A DNA stretch of 64,000 nucleotides from M0108 sp963841065. GTDB lineage: Bacteria; Pseudomonadota; Gammaproteobacteria; Chromatiales; Chromatiaceae. The notes below the pieces were generated by a model that worked only from the letters and a program-made list of their open reading frames with translations, had not been told where the DNA came from and did not search any database. The DNA is taken from positions 161,082 to 225,081 of the forward strand of contig CAWJBI010000047.1 of assembly GCA_963841065.1 (NCBI GenBank). Direction: 5' to 3'. This document shows, piece after piece, positions 18,401-28,126 of the stretch (within the stretch, counting starts at the first letter, position 1; every line of letters begins with the position of its first letter). Both the position numbers and the translations under genes were made by a program.

Positions 18401-18973
18401 ATGTTCTTCCCTGTCCCTAACGCCAGTCGCCGCCAGGCCAAATCAGCCCATGAGTTGGCCATGCTCAATCTACTGCTGATCAACCTGCCGATGCTGATCG
18501 CCCTCCTGGCGGGGAGTTTTTTGCAGCAGGGGTCCCCCCTGGCCGACTACAAGCTGGTCGGTGTCCTGGTCCCCTGGGGGGTATCCCTGGGCATCGTGGC
18601 CTTCACTTTCGCTAAGGCGGGCAAGCTGGCCGCCCAAGGGCCCTGGTTCGTGGCCGCCCACTGGCGGTTGGCCACGGCTCGCTACAAAATTCTGCTCATG
18701 GCCTATGCCGTGGGGGCTGGCCTGATTGGCATGGGCTGGCTGCTGTCCACCACCCAGAAGACCCACGGGATGCAGGAACTCATGTTCGTGGCCCTGCAGC
18801 GGGTCGCCATCGCCCCTTTGCTCATCGGCCTCATGGTGCTCATCATGCTGGAGTCGGGCGCCCTCTATCAGGCCGGGCGCGGCGAGGTGCCCGATAGCCT
18901 CATGAAGCAGTTCCCACCACCGGCGGACTGGCCGGGCGCGGCTACCGAGTTTGGGCTGGAGAATCAGGGCTGA
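18401..18973 (+). CDS. Conserved membrane protein of unknown function
   Basis: The 190-residue protein has about four hydrophobic helices: around 22-45, 53-75, 95-118 and 128-150. Between helices 2 and 3 is the AAHWRLATARYKILL amphipathic stretch. I do not recognise the family. The first ATG with a plausible N-terminus is 18401 (MFFPVPNASRRQAKSAHEL, basic and cytoplasmic). It stands alone between the divergent ATPase gene and pcm. Confidence 0.75.
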   Translation: MFFPVPNASRRQAKSAHELAMLNLLLINLPMLIALLAGSFLQQGSPLADYKLVGVLVPWGVSLGIVAFTFAKAGKLAAQGPWFVAAHWRLATARYKILLMAYAVGAGLIGMGWLLSTTQKTHGMQELMFVALQRVAIAPLLIGLMVLIMLESGALYQAGRGEVPDSLMKQFPPPADWPGAATEFGLENQG

Positions 18974-19139
18974 TCGGCACCCAGGCGACCGGGCCACGCT
19001 GGCCCTGGAGTCGGCCTTGATGCGTACCTTGCGCCAAGCGCGTACTGCCCTAGACTTGTGAAGAGAGGCGCGCGGCCCGGGGGGACTCTTACAGCCCAGG
19101 CGCGCGGGATATGGCGATCATTGGCGAGAGAGGAAATTC

Positions 19140-19820
19140 ATGCGGCCCGACACTGCTCAAATGCTGAGGGATATCGATGCCGAGATCCATTACACCCGCA
19201 CCCTGATCGGCCGGGATGCCTTCGCCCCGCGCGTCATGGCCGCCATGGCCGAGGTGCAGCGCCACCTCTTCGTCCCCGAGGGCGACCGGGACCAGGCCTA
19301 CGCCAATGGCCCCTTGCCCATCGGTTGGGGCCAGACCATCTCCCAACCCTACATCGTGGCCCTGATGACGGACCTGCTGGCCTGTGGCCCGGGTGACCGG
19401 GTGCTGGAGATCGGCACGGGCTCCGGTTATCAGGCGGCGGTGCTGTCGCGGCTGGTGGGGCAGGTCTATTCCCTGGAGATCATTCCCCAACTGGCGAGGG
19501 CCGCCGCCGAGCGTTTAGCACGGTTGGGCTATGTCAATGTCAATGTCCGCCAGGGCGATGGCCATCATGGCTGGCCCGAGCAGGCCCCCTTCGATGGCAT
19601 CCTGGTGACTGCCGCCGCCCGGGCGATTCCGCCCGCCCTCGTCGATCAGCTCCGCCCCGGCGCCCGCCTGGTCATCCCGGTGGGGCAACCCTATGCCCAC
19701 CAAGACCTCCTCCTGCTGGAAAAGGGCCTGGACGGCGCCCTATCCCTGACCGAGGTGCTGGGCGTGGCCTTCGTCCCCCTGACGGGTGGCGGGAAGGCGC
19801 AAGCCACTGGGAGCCCCTGA
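19140..19820 (+). CDS. pcm: Protein-L-isoaspartate O-methyltransferase
   Basis: Pcm uses S-adenosylmethionine to repair isoaspartyl residues in damaged proteins. The 226-residue length fits the family. Visible motifs are RHLFVPE, LPIGWGQTISQPYIVALM, the SAM-binding motif I VLEIGTGSGYQAAVL and post-motifs DGILVTAAA and LVIPVG. GAGAGGAAA lies a few bases ahead of the ATG. The end abuts the phosphoketolase remnant, which marks the left edge of the decayed segment. Confidence 0.95.
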   Translation: MRPDTAQMLRDIDAEIHYTRTLIGRDAFAPRVMAAMAEVQRHLFVPEGDRDQAYANGPLPIGWGQTISQPYIVALMTDLLACGPGDRVLEIGTGSGYQAAVLSRLVGQVYSLEIIPQLARAAAERLARLGYVNVNVRQGDGHHGWPEQAPFDGILVTAAARAIPPALVDQLRPGARLVIPVGQPYAHQDLLLLEKGLDGALSLTEVLGVAFVPLTGGGKAQATGSP

Positions 19821-19875
19821 GTGAGGTTCCTTCGTTTTTTCGTCTTCCAAGGGCAGGCTGATGATCTTCGCCTTC

Positions 19876-20168
19876 CATGGCTGATCCACCGGCTGACCAA
19901 CCGCCGCTCCTACCACGACAATTTCCATGTCCGCAGCTACAAGGATGAGGGTACCATCACCACGCCCTTCGTCATGACGGTGCTGAACGATCTGGACCGC
20001 TTCCACCTCGTGATGGACACCATTGAGCGTCTGCCGCAGACCTGCGATCAGGCCATCTACCTGAAGCAGCAGTTCAAGGACAAGCTGGTCGAGTACAGGC
20101 AGTTCATCAACGAGCATGGCCTCGACCTGCCAGAGATCCGCAACTGGAAGTGGAAAGGATTACACTGA
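19876..20168 (+). pseudogene. Phosphoketolase, C-terminal remnant
   Basis: The frame encodes only the last ~96 residues of xylulose-5-phosphate/fructose-6-phosphate phosphoketolase: WLIHRLTNRRSYHDNFHVR, then EGTITTPFVMTVLNDLDRFH, VMDTIERLP, and the C-terminal LPEIRNWKWKG. The full enzyme is about 790 residues, so roughly seven eighths is missing. The break falls just after pcm. The conserved D in TTPFDMTVLND is V here. The fragment has no start of its own and is unlikely to be functional. Confidence 0.85.
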
Positions 20169-20203
20169 TTAATACCCTATAACTCCATGCCTGGAGAATG
20201 ACG

Positions 20204-20386
20204 ATGGGACTCACTGGAATTGGCGCCCTGCTCATCCTGATCGCCGATGTCTATGCGATCGTGATGATCTTTCAAAGCGCTGCGAAGGATATTGAGAAGC
20301 TGCTCTGGTGCTTGGCGGTACTGATCCTACCCCTGATCGGCGTTATCCTTTGGTACGTCGCAGGCCCCGGCCGGAAACCCTTTTAG
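20204..20386 (+). CDS. Small PLDc_N membrane protein
   Basis: The 60-residue protein has two hydrophobic helices (TGIGALLILIADVYAIVMIF and LLWCLAVLILPLIGVILWYV) separated by a short charged turn. This matches the phospholipase D N-terminal (PLDc_N) domain found alone in many bacteria. The start at 20204 follows GGAGAATGACG; 20198 is an in-frame alternative. It may be cotranscribed with the DUF2254 gene 22 bp downstream. Confidence 0.85.
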   Translation: MGLTGIGALLILIADVYAIVMIFQSAAKDIEKLLWCLAVLILPLIGVILWYVAGPGRKPF

Positions 20387-20408
20387 GCGGCATGAGGCCC
20401 GGTGGGAC

Positions 20409-21762
20409 ATGAAGAGGTTAAGACAGCTTTTCAACGACGCGCGGTCGAGCTTTTGGTTTGTGCCCTCACTGGCGGTGGTTGACGGCATTGTCGCCGCGCT
20501 GGTGCTGATTGAGGCGGACGCCGTGTGGGGCGATCGTTGGCTGGCCCTGTGGCCACGCCTCTTTGGGGTGGGGGCGGAGGGTGCGCGCCAGCTGTTGGCC
20601 ACCCTGGCCGGCTCGATGATGTCCCTCATGGGCATTACCTTCTCGATGACCTTGGTGGCGCTGGCCTTGGCCTCCAGCCAATACACCTCGCGCATCCTGC
20701 GGAACTTCATGAAGAACCGCGCGACCCAGACGACGCTCGGGGTCTTCGCCGGTATCTTCACCTATTGCCTCATCGTACTGCGCTCGATTCGCGGCGGCGA
20801 TGCAGGGATTTATCCCGAGCGGGGCGGTGTTTTTCGCCTTTGTGCTGGCGCTCGCCGGGGTTGTCGTGCTGATCTTCTTCATCCACCACATTGCCTCGTC
20901 GATCCAGGCCGTCAGCATCATCGCCTCGGTCGCCCAGGAGACCAACGCGGCCATGGATCGGGTGTTTCCGCACATGCAGGGGCGCGAGCCTGACGGCACC
21001 GACGACGCGGTGGATGAACAGGTCCTCGCATCCCTGGATGAGCGCACCTGGTACCCCGTGCCGGCGCAGGTCAGCGGCTACATCCAGGGGGTGGATGAGG
21101 ATGCGATCCTGGACCTGGCGCGAAACCACAGGACCATCGTGCGGATGGAGCGTGGCATCGGCGCGTTCGCGGTCGAGGGAGCGGCGCTGGCATCGCTCGC
21201 CCTGACCTACCCGCCGGATCAGGGAACGATCACCGCCCTGAATCGGGCCTACACCATCAGCGCCCATCGGACCATTGAATGGGACCCCGCCTTTGGTATC
21301 CGGCAGATCGTGGATATTGCGTTGAAGGCCCTGTCGCCGGGCGTGAATGACACCTCGACGGCGGTGATGTGCGTGGACTACCTGACGGCGATCCTGGCTC
21401 GGCTGAGCGGCAGGTGCCACCCACCATCGCAGCGCTACGAGGGCGATGCCCTGCGCGTGATCGCCACCGTTCCGACCTTCGAGGCCCTGTTGGCCGAGGC
21501 ATTCGATCAGATCCGCGGGAGCGCAGAAGGCAATGTCGCGATCATCGCACGCATGCTCGGTGCCATCGATACCCTTGGCAGCCTGACGGACAACCCGAGG
21601 CACAGGCGAGCGCTCGACGAGCAGGCGCAGTGGATCGCCGAGCTGGCCGGTCGAAGCCTCCCCGCCCCGCAGGACCGGGCGCGGATCGAGCGACGGCTGG
21701 CTCATGTACGCGAGGCCCTGAGGGCCACGCCTGCCGCGTGCGCCGTGGCGGAAGAGGCGTAG
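20409..21762 (+). CDS. DUF2254 membrane protein (one frameshift)
   Basis: The N-terminal half shows membrane segments (FVPSLAVVDGIVAALVLI; LLATLAGSMMSLMGITFSMT) and the DUF2254 signature ALASSQYTSRILRNFM. After a frame change near 20803 it resumes with FIPSGAVFFAFVLALAGVV and the soluble C-terminal half with IVDIALKALSPGVNDTSTAV, another family signature. Reconstructed length is about 450 residues, as usual. Removing one base restores GGDAGFIPS. The role is unknown; homologues are found beside N-ATPase or phosphoketolase genes, as here. Confidence 0.85.
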
Positions 21763-21800
21763 CCTTGTGAAGCCGAGCAGGGAAATGGAAATGGCCCCCA

Positions 21801-22296
21801 GTGTCTTCGAATTCCGGCATCGTCGTCTCGGTGCGCGGCAGCGTCGTCGATATCCGGTTCGATCAGCACTTGCCGCCGATTTACTCGGTACTGCGCACGG
21901 GCGCTGAAAGAGCAGATCGTCATCGAGGTGCTGGCGCAACTGGATGCGCGGCGGGTGCGCGGGATTGCCTTGACGCCCACCCAGGGTCTCGCGCGCGGCT
22001 TGGCGGTGGAGGACACGGGCGGACCGCTGCAGGCGCCGGTGGGCAAGGGCATCCTCTCGCGCATGTTCGATGTCTTCGGCAACACCATCGACCGCGAAGC
22101 GGCCCTATCCGATGTCTGGTGGCGGTCTGTGCATCGGTCGCCGCCGCCGCTGGCACGCCGTTCCACGAAGTCCGAGATCTTCGAAACCGGCATCAAGATC
22201 ATCGACGTGCTGATGCCGCTGGAACGTGGCGGCAAGGCGGGCCTATTCGGTAGCACGGGGGTGGGCAAGACGGTGCTGCTGACTGAGAGCTTGTGA
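21801..22296 (+). pseudogene. N-ATPase (alternate F-type) beta subunit, N-terminal remnant
   Basis: Residues 1-33 (GIVVSVRGSVVDIRF) and, after a frame change near 21905, KEQIVIEVLAQLDARRVRGI onward match the start of F1 beta subunits, with the short-loop style of the N-ATPase group. The frame ends just after the P-loop (GLFGSTGVGKTVLLTE). Some 300 catalytic residues and all other subunits are absent. The truncation coincides with the left end of the IS remnant (22284), so insertion followed by deletion is the likely cause. Confidence 0.85.
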
Positions 22297-23700
22297 AAAA
22301 CCCTCCCGACCCATGCGCGGCGCTGGGGTGGGGAGTAACATGGCCCCATCGAACAGACAGTCGGTGAGCGACGCGTCATGTCCAACGAACCGCCACCCCG
22401 TCCCTTTGACGACGACTCCCGTGGTGCGCCGAGGCCCGCGCCCATCGCGACCACGGTGGCCGCGGGTGTTGTGGCGCGGGTTCTGATGCCGGATCGGACG
22501 CAACGGGAGCGGCGCCCCTGCGATCTGGAGGCATGGCTTCCTGAGGGGCATGGGCGCGCCTGGTCTGGGGTGGGTCGAGCGGGCGGACTTGAGCGGCCTG
22601 AATGCGGTCATCCGTGCGGTCGCCGGGGGGGCGGACGTACCCGTGGCGGGCTTGCTGGCGGTGGGGGCGGTCACGCTCAAGCGGGTGGCCCAAGAGGGGA
22701 TCCGCGCCCGTGCCGGCGCCGCGTCGTTCCGGCGTGGTGAGACGCTGGAGCGGTGCCTGGAGGAGGCGCGGGCACCGGTCGAGGCGTCGAAGCGCCAGGG
22801 CGAGGATGACCCCGGCGCCGTGACCCGGCGGCAACAGGCGGCCCGCGCGCGCGGGCCGCGAGCGGCAAGCGCGGATTGAGCAAGCGTTCCAGCGCTTGCC
22901 GCAGTTGGCCGAAATCAAGACGAAACAGGGCAAGAAAGCGGAGACGGCGCGGGCCGCCACGACCGATCCCGAAGCGCCCGTCATGAAGAGGGCTGACGGC
23001 GGTTATCGTCCCGCCTACAACGGCCAGTTCGTCAGCGACACGGCATCGCCAGTCATTGTCGGCATGGCAGCGGTCACGGCGGGCACCGACATGGCGCAAC
23101 TGACCCCCATGATTGAGCAGGTCAGCGACCGCTATGGGCAGCAACCCGCCACATGGCTGGTCGACGACCCGGCCCACGCGCAACGCGAACGGGCGGCGGA
23201 GTCCTCCGTCGTGTAGGCCCCGGTCCCCAAGCCGCAAGACGCGGACACCGACCCGCACGTCGCCACAGCGGGCGACAGCGCGGTCGTTGCTGCCTGGCGC
23301 GAACGCCTGGGGACCGACGCGGCGCAGGCCCTCTACACGGAACGGGCCGCCACGGCCGAGTGCGTCACCGCCCAGGCGCGCGCGGCCTCACCCGCCGGCG
23401 GGTACGCAGCACCCCCAGCGTGCGTTGCGTGCTGCTGCATGTCCTCGCTCACCACCTGATGCGTACATTCGCCTTGGCGCCCGAGCTGCCCGGGTACGGG
23501 AACGGTGCGCCCACAGAACCCCTAATGGCAATATAACGTGCTGATATCACAAGAAACGCTCCGGGAGTCCGCCCATCGGCCCTGGGCGGAAACCCACGGC
23601 GCGGCATCTCGGCCGTGACGCGGGTACGGGTCATCTCGTCATGATCCGTGAGATTGCGTCACGACGAGCCCGCGAAAACCGAATTGTTCACAACCTCTGA
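22284..23700. mobile_element. Degenerate insertion sequence with imperfect terminal inverted repeats
   Basis: The left end (22284-22300, TGAGAGCTTGTGAAAAA) and the reverse complement of the right end (23684-23700, TCAGAGGTTGTGAACAA) agree at 14 of 17 positions. Between them lie broken pieces of a DDE transposase. The left end lies within the ATPase beta frame. The ATPase gene does not resume on the right, so the element is associated with a deletion. No target duplication can be shown. Confidence 0.75.
22378..23536 (+). pseudogene. IS1182-like DDE transposase, broken and internally deleted
   Basis: Pieces in several frames follow the order of an IS1182-type transposase: an N-terminal LEAWLPEGH, then GWVERADLSGLNAVIRAVAGG, a jump to RARAGAASFRRGETLERCLEE (about 100 residues lost), the catalytic-region ADGGYRPAYNGQFVSDTAS, an in-frame stop near 23214, PKPQDADTDPHVATAGDSA, and a C-terminal VRCVLLHVLAHHLMRTFALA. 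Multiple frame changes, a stop and a deletion mean no active enzyme is made. The family name is from memory of the conserved segments. Confidence 0.8.
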
Positions 23701-23795
23701 GCCCGCGCCGGGAGCCTGGATGCCAGGCCCTGCCCCTCCGCCAGTCCCCCGGCGCCCGTGAAAGTGGTTGCCAAGTGATTTTCCGCCAGGAATTC

Positions 23796-23825
23796 TTGTA
23801 AGCAGTGACAATACTTGCCTATAAT
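23796..23825 (+). promoter_or_regulatory. Sigma-70-type promoter ahead of fusA
   Basis: TTGTAA (23796-23801) and a perfect TATAAT (23820-23825) are separated by 18 bp. The start of fusA is about 115 bp further on. The promoter lies just right of the IS remnant, so the deletion there did not remove it. Assigned by sequence match only. Confidence 0.65.
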
Positions 23826-23941
23826 TGAGGGTTTCACGGAGACGGGCCCGCGTGGTCCCGCCTCGCCCGTCCCCCCGATCCTTGGCGCGGTTTCGTCCCT
23901 TATCCCACCAGGTCCGGCTTGGTAGAACTCAGGAAGCAGCA

Positions 23942-26024
23942 ATGACAGACCTTTCACATTACCGAAACATCGGTATTTTTGCCCACGTGGATGCGGGTAA
24001 GACGACGACGACCGAGCGGATTCTCAAACTGACGGGCAAGATCCATCGCCTGGGTGAGGTGCATGACGGCGAGTCCACCATGGACTTCATGGAGCAGGAA
24101 GCGGAGCGCGGTATTACCATCCAGTCCGCCGCCACTTCCTGCCAGTGGAAGGGCTGTCGGCTGAATGTCATCGACACCCCCGGCCACGTGGATTTCACCA
24201 TTGAGGTGTATCGCTCTCTCAAGGTGCTCGACGGTGGCGTCGGCGTCTTCTGCGGCTCCGGCGGCGTCGAGCCCCAGTCCGAGACCAACTGGCGCTACGC
24301 CAATGATTCCCGCGTCGCCCGCCTGATTTTCGTCAACAAACTCGACCGCATCGGCGCTGATTTCTATCGCGTCGTGGACCAGGTCCAGAATATCCTGGGC
24401 GCCAATCCCCTGGTCATGGTCCTGCCCATTGGCGTCGAGGGTGACTTTGTCGGCGTCGTCGATCTGCTCACGCGCCAGGCCTGGGTCTGGGACGAGTCGG
24501 GCATGCCGGAGAACTACAACCTGCAGGATGTCCCCGAGGACATGGTCGCCAAGGTCGAGGAGTGGCGGGAAAAGCTCATCGAGACGGCCCTGGAGCAGGA
24601 CGACGAGGCCCTTGGCAAGTACCTGGAGGGCGAGGAGCCCAGCCTGGAAACGCTCAAGGCCTGCATCCGCAAGGGGACCATCAAGCTCGATTTCTTCCCC
24701 ACCTACTGCGGTTCCGCCTTCAAGAACAAGGGCATGCAGTTGATACTGGATGCCGTGGTCGATTATCTGCCCAATCCCATGGATGTCGAGCCGCAGCCGG
24801 AGGTGGACCTGGAGGGCAACGAGACGGGCCTCAAGGCCATCGTCGATCCCGACCGGCCCCTGCGCGCCCTGGCCTTCAAGATCATGGACGACCGCTTCGG
24901 CGCCCTGACCTTCACCCGCATCTACTCCGGGCAAGATCAAGAAGGGCGACTCGGTGCTCAACACCTTTACCGGCAAGACCGAGCGCATCGGTCGTATCGT
25001 CGAGATGCACGCCGATTCCCGCGAGGAACTCGACTCCGCCCAGGCCGGCGACATCGTCGCCCTCGTCGGCATGAAGGGCACCCAGACCGGCCACACCCTC
25101 TGCGACCCCAAGCACCCGGCCACCCTGGAGCCCATGGTCTTCCCCGACCCGGTCATCTCCATCGCCATCGCCCCCCGCGACAAGGGCGGCTCCGAGAAGC
25201 TCGGCGTTGCCCTCAATAAGATGATCCAGGAGGACCCCTCCTTCCGCGTCGAGACCGATATCGAGAGCGGCGAGACCATCATCAAGGGCATGGGTGAGCT
25301 GCATCTGGATATCAAGGTCGATATCCTCAAGCGTACCCATGGCATCGAGGTCGAGGTGGGCAAGCCTCAGGTGGCCTACCGCGAGACCATCACCCGCCGT
25401 GTCGAGGACACCTATACCCACAAGAAGCAGACCGGCGGCTCGGGCCAGTTCGCTCGCATCGAGTATGCCGTCGAGCCCGGCGAGCCCGGCAAAGGCTATC
25501 AGTTTGAATCCCTGGTCACCGGCGGTACCGTGCCCCGCGAGTTCTGGCCCGCGGTGGACAAAGGCTTCCGGGACAGCATGAAGGAGGGGGTGTTGGCGGG
25601 CTTCCCGCTGCTTGATGTCAAGGTGAGTCTGATCGATGGCAGCTACCATGCCGTGGACTCCTCCGCCATTGCCTATGAGATTGCCGCCAAGGCCGGCTAC
25701 CGTCAGTCGGTGCCCAAGGCGGGTCCCCAGCTTATGGAGCCCATCATGAAGGTGGACGTCTTTACCCCGGAGGATCATGTCGGCGATGTCATTGGCGATC
25801 TCAATCGCCGGCGGGGCATGATCCGGGCGCAGGAGGCGGGGCCCAATGGCGTGCGTGTCAAGGCCGATGCCCCCCTGAGCGAGATGTTCGGCTACATTGG
25901 CGATCTGCGCACCATGACCTCCGGGCGCGGTCAATTCTCCATGGAATTCTCCCACTATCTGCCCTGCCCCAAGACGGTGGCCGAGGCGGTCATCAAGGAG
26001 GTCCAAGAACGTAAGAAGGGCTGA
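23942..26024 (+). CDS. fusA: Translation elongation factor G (one frameshift)
   Basis: EF-G is the GTPase that moves tRNA and mRNA on the ribosome. The N-terminal G domain has AHVDAGKTTTTERIL (P-loop), RGITIQSAA, DTPGHVDFT and NKLDRIGAD. Domain IV carries GSGQFARIEY and domain V RRGMIRAQE. One extra G near 24930 breaks the frame at IYSGKIKKGD; removing it gives about 694 residues. The gene is not next to rpsL/rpsG/tuf, and the sequence around QSETNWRYANDS differs from E. coli EF-G, so it may be the second, stand-alone type. The frameshift is probably a base error. Confidence 0.92.
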
Positions 26025-26142
26025 TCCCTCGGCCCCCCTTCGTTGGATGCCCGCCGGCCTGGTCGGCGGGCTTGGCTAGGCACCCGATGGCGCGGTTCGG
26101 GCCAACCGGATCCGCTGCCCTGAAATGCAAGAGAGAGGCGAC

Positions 26143-26382
26143 ATGCTTTCCGAGCACCACGACATCGATCACGAATTTCCGGAATACCACCAGAAGTTGG
26201 TGGCTCTGTGCGCCATCGACGCCGATTTCACCGGGTTGGTGCAGCGTCACGACAGTCTCGACGACGAGATCCGCGAGTTGGAAGAACGCGGCTTGCCCAT
26301 CGCCGACGAGAGCATCGAGTCGATGAAATTCCGCCGCGCGGAACTCAAGGACGAGATTTATATCCGGTTGCGCAAGGGCTGA
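26143..26382 (+). CDS. YdcH-like DUF465 protein
   Basis: The 79-residue acidic helical protein carries the DUF465 pattern: SEHHDIDHEFPEYHQKL, then DDEIRELEERGLPI and a C-terminal LKDEIYIRLRKG. The family forms helical hairpins and has no assigned role. MLSEHHD at 26143 is the usual start; an upstream in-frame ATG at 26125 is less likely. A hairpin follows its stop. Confidence 0.9.
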   Translation: MLSEHHDIDHEFPEYHQKLVALCAIDADFTGLVQRHDSLDDEIRELEERGLPIADESIESMKFRRAELKDEIYIRLRKG

Positions 26383-26395
26383 GCTATTAGCCTGG

Positions 26396-26420
26396 GTCCC
26401 CGCGCTCAAGGGCGGGGGAC
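26396..26420 (+). terminator. Hairpin after the ydcH-like gene
   Basis: GTCCCCGC (26396-26403) pairs with GCGGGGGAC (26412-26420), one base bulged. It lies 14 bp after the stop of the ydcH-like gene. There is no clear T tract, so it may be a weak terminator or an mRNA 3'-end stabiliser. Confidence 0.5.
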
Positions 26421-26838
26421 GAGGGTCGGGCGCTGGCGGTCAGTCATGCGGGCACGGGAATTCATATCCGTGCTCGCGGGATTCTTCTCTGCTTGAGGGG
26501 TGCTAGGGAGTGCTGGGCAGACCCCATCCCCGGGCGACGAATATCCCCGAAGAGTAGTAGCGGGTCAGCCCTCGAGACAGTATTCTGCCGCATTGAAAAG
26601 TTTGACCCGTCGAGCGGGGCTTGCATAAGCCCGGGATTGGTTAGGGTTAACCAATCTTGCCTGGGCGTTGCGGGTTGAACACATCAAGTCCAGACCCTTG
26701 TCTGGACTTGTAACTTGAAAATATTGCCGGGATGGGAATTTTCAAGGGGTCCGCAATAAACGGCAACCGCTGAGGCGCGACGCCCGCTCACCACTTCGGT
26801 TGTTCGCTACACTTATTCCGCTTGACGGAGGAAAGTCC
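26421..26838 (+). promoter_or_regulatory. Long upstream region of qmoA with two perfect inverted repeats
   Basis: This 418-bp stretch has no gene. CAAGTCCAGAC (26685-26695) and GTCTGGACTTG (26700-26710) form a perfect 11-bp stem with a CCTT loop. Four bases later, CTTGAAAAT (26714-26722) and ATTTTCAAG (26738-26746) form a second perfect 9-bp inverted repeat spaced by 15 bp. GGTTA/TAACC also flanks 26639-26652. GGAGGA at 26827 is the qmoA Shine-Dalgarno. The repeats may be an attenuator or binding sites for a regulator; no clear -35/-10 pair was found. Confidence 0.6.
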
Positions 26839-28122
26839 ATGACGGAAGTCGTCGCAACCAATGAGACCATTCTGGTGGTCGGTGGTGGCATCAGCGGCAT
26901 GACCGCCGCTCTCGAGGCCGCCGAAACCGGCAAGCAGGTCGTGCTCGTTGAAAAGCGTCCTTATCTGGGCGGCCGTGTCTCCCAACTCTACAAATATTTC
27001 CCGAAGCTCTGCTTCCCCACCTGCGGCCTGGAGATCAACCAGCGCCGCGCCAGGATGAATCCCAACCTCCGCGTCCTCACCATGGCCGAGGTTACGGGCA
27101 TCAAGGGCGACAAGGGCAACTACACCGCCACCGTCAAGCTGTCCCCGCGTTACGTCAACGGCAACTGCACCGCTTGCGGTGACTGCGAAAAGGCGGTCTC
27201 GGCGGAGTTTGACGACGAGTACAACTATGGTCTCGGCAAGCGCAAGGGCGCCTATCTGCCCTACCGCATGGCCATGCCGACCCAGTATGTCATCGACCCG
27301 CGCCTCATCGGCACCGAGGAGGCCGACAAGGCCAAGGCGGCCTGCAAGTACGACGCCGTCGATCTGGAGATGCAGGAGGAGACCCTCGACTTCCCCTGTG
27401 GCGCCGTCATCTGGGCCACCGGCTGGCAGCCCTACGATGCCGCCAAGATTCAGCCCTACGGCTATGACCGCTTCCCCAACGTCATCACCTCCGTCGAGTT
27501 CGAGCGCCTGGCCGACCCCCAGGGCCCGACCGGTGGCAAGCTGGTGCGTCCCTCCGATGGCAAGGAGGCGAAAAAGATCGCCTTCATCCAGTGCGCCGGC
27601 TCCCGCGATCGCAATCATCTGCTGCACTGCTCGCGCATCTGCTGCATGGCCAGCCTCAAGCAATGCACCTACGTGGCCGATGCCTGGGGCGCGGAGGCCG
27701 ACGTAAGTGTCTATTACATCGACATGCGCGCCATCGACCGCTTCGAGGACTTTTACGCCAAGGTGCGGGGCATCGAGCAGGTCAAGTTCATCAAGTCCAA
27801 GCCGGCCTCCGTCGTGGCGGACAAGGACGGCAACCCGGTGGTCCATGGCGTCGACACGGAAGGCTACAAGCGCTTCGCCGACACCCATGACCTGGTGGTC
27901 CTGGCCGTGGGCATGGAGCCCTCCGTGGACAAGGACAGCTTCCCGGTCGATATCGTCCTCAATCGCGAGGGCTTCATCGAGGCCGATCCAGGCAACGGCG
28001 GCGTCTTCGCCGCGGGTTGCGCCTCGGATGCGCTCGATGTGAACCGCGCCGTTCAGCATGCCACCGGCGCGGCACTGCGCGCCATCCAGGTCGTCAACGG
28101 CGCCGCCGGAGTGGAGGGTTAA
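26839..28122 (+). CDS. qmoA: QmoA, HdrA-like flavoprotein
   Basis: QmoA is a soluble FAD protein related to heterodisulfide reductase subunit A. It starts after GGAGGA with an FAD-binding GGGISGMTAALEA motif (about residues 14-26). Further features are LGGRVSQLYKYFPKLCFPTC, NCTACGDCEKAV (iron-sulfur cysteines), QCAGSRDRNHLLHCSRICC and the C-terminal VFAAGCASDALDVNRAV. The 427-residue length fits. With QmoB and a membrane or HdrCB partner it exchanges electrons with APS reductase; in a sulfur oxidiser the flow would be from sulfite oxidation outward. It is the first gene of a four-gene operon, 4 bp before qmoB. Confidence 0.92.
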   Translation: MTEVVATNETILVVGGGISGMTAALEAAETGKQVVLVEKRPYLGGRVSQLYKYFPKLCFPTCGLEINQRRARMNPNLRVLTMAEVTGIKGDKGNYTATVKLSPRYVNGNCTACGDCEKAVSAEFDDEYNYGLGKRKGAYLPYRMAMPTQYVIDPRLIGTEEADKAKAACKYDAVDLEMQEETLDFPCGAVIWATGWQPYDAAKIQPYGYDRFPNVITSVEFERLADPQGPTGGKLVRPSDGKEAKKIAFIQCAGSRDRNHLLHCSRICCMASLKQCTYVADAWGAEADVSVYYIDMRAIDRFEDFYAKVRGIEQVKFIKSKPASVVADKDGNPVVHGVDTEGYKRFADTHDLVVLAVGMEPSVDKDSFPVDIVLNREGFIEADPGNGGVFAAGCASDALDVNRAVQHATGAALRAIQVVNGAAGVEG

Positions 28123-28126
28123 TCAG

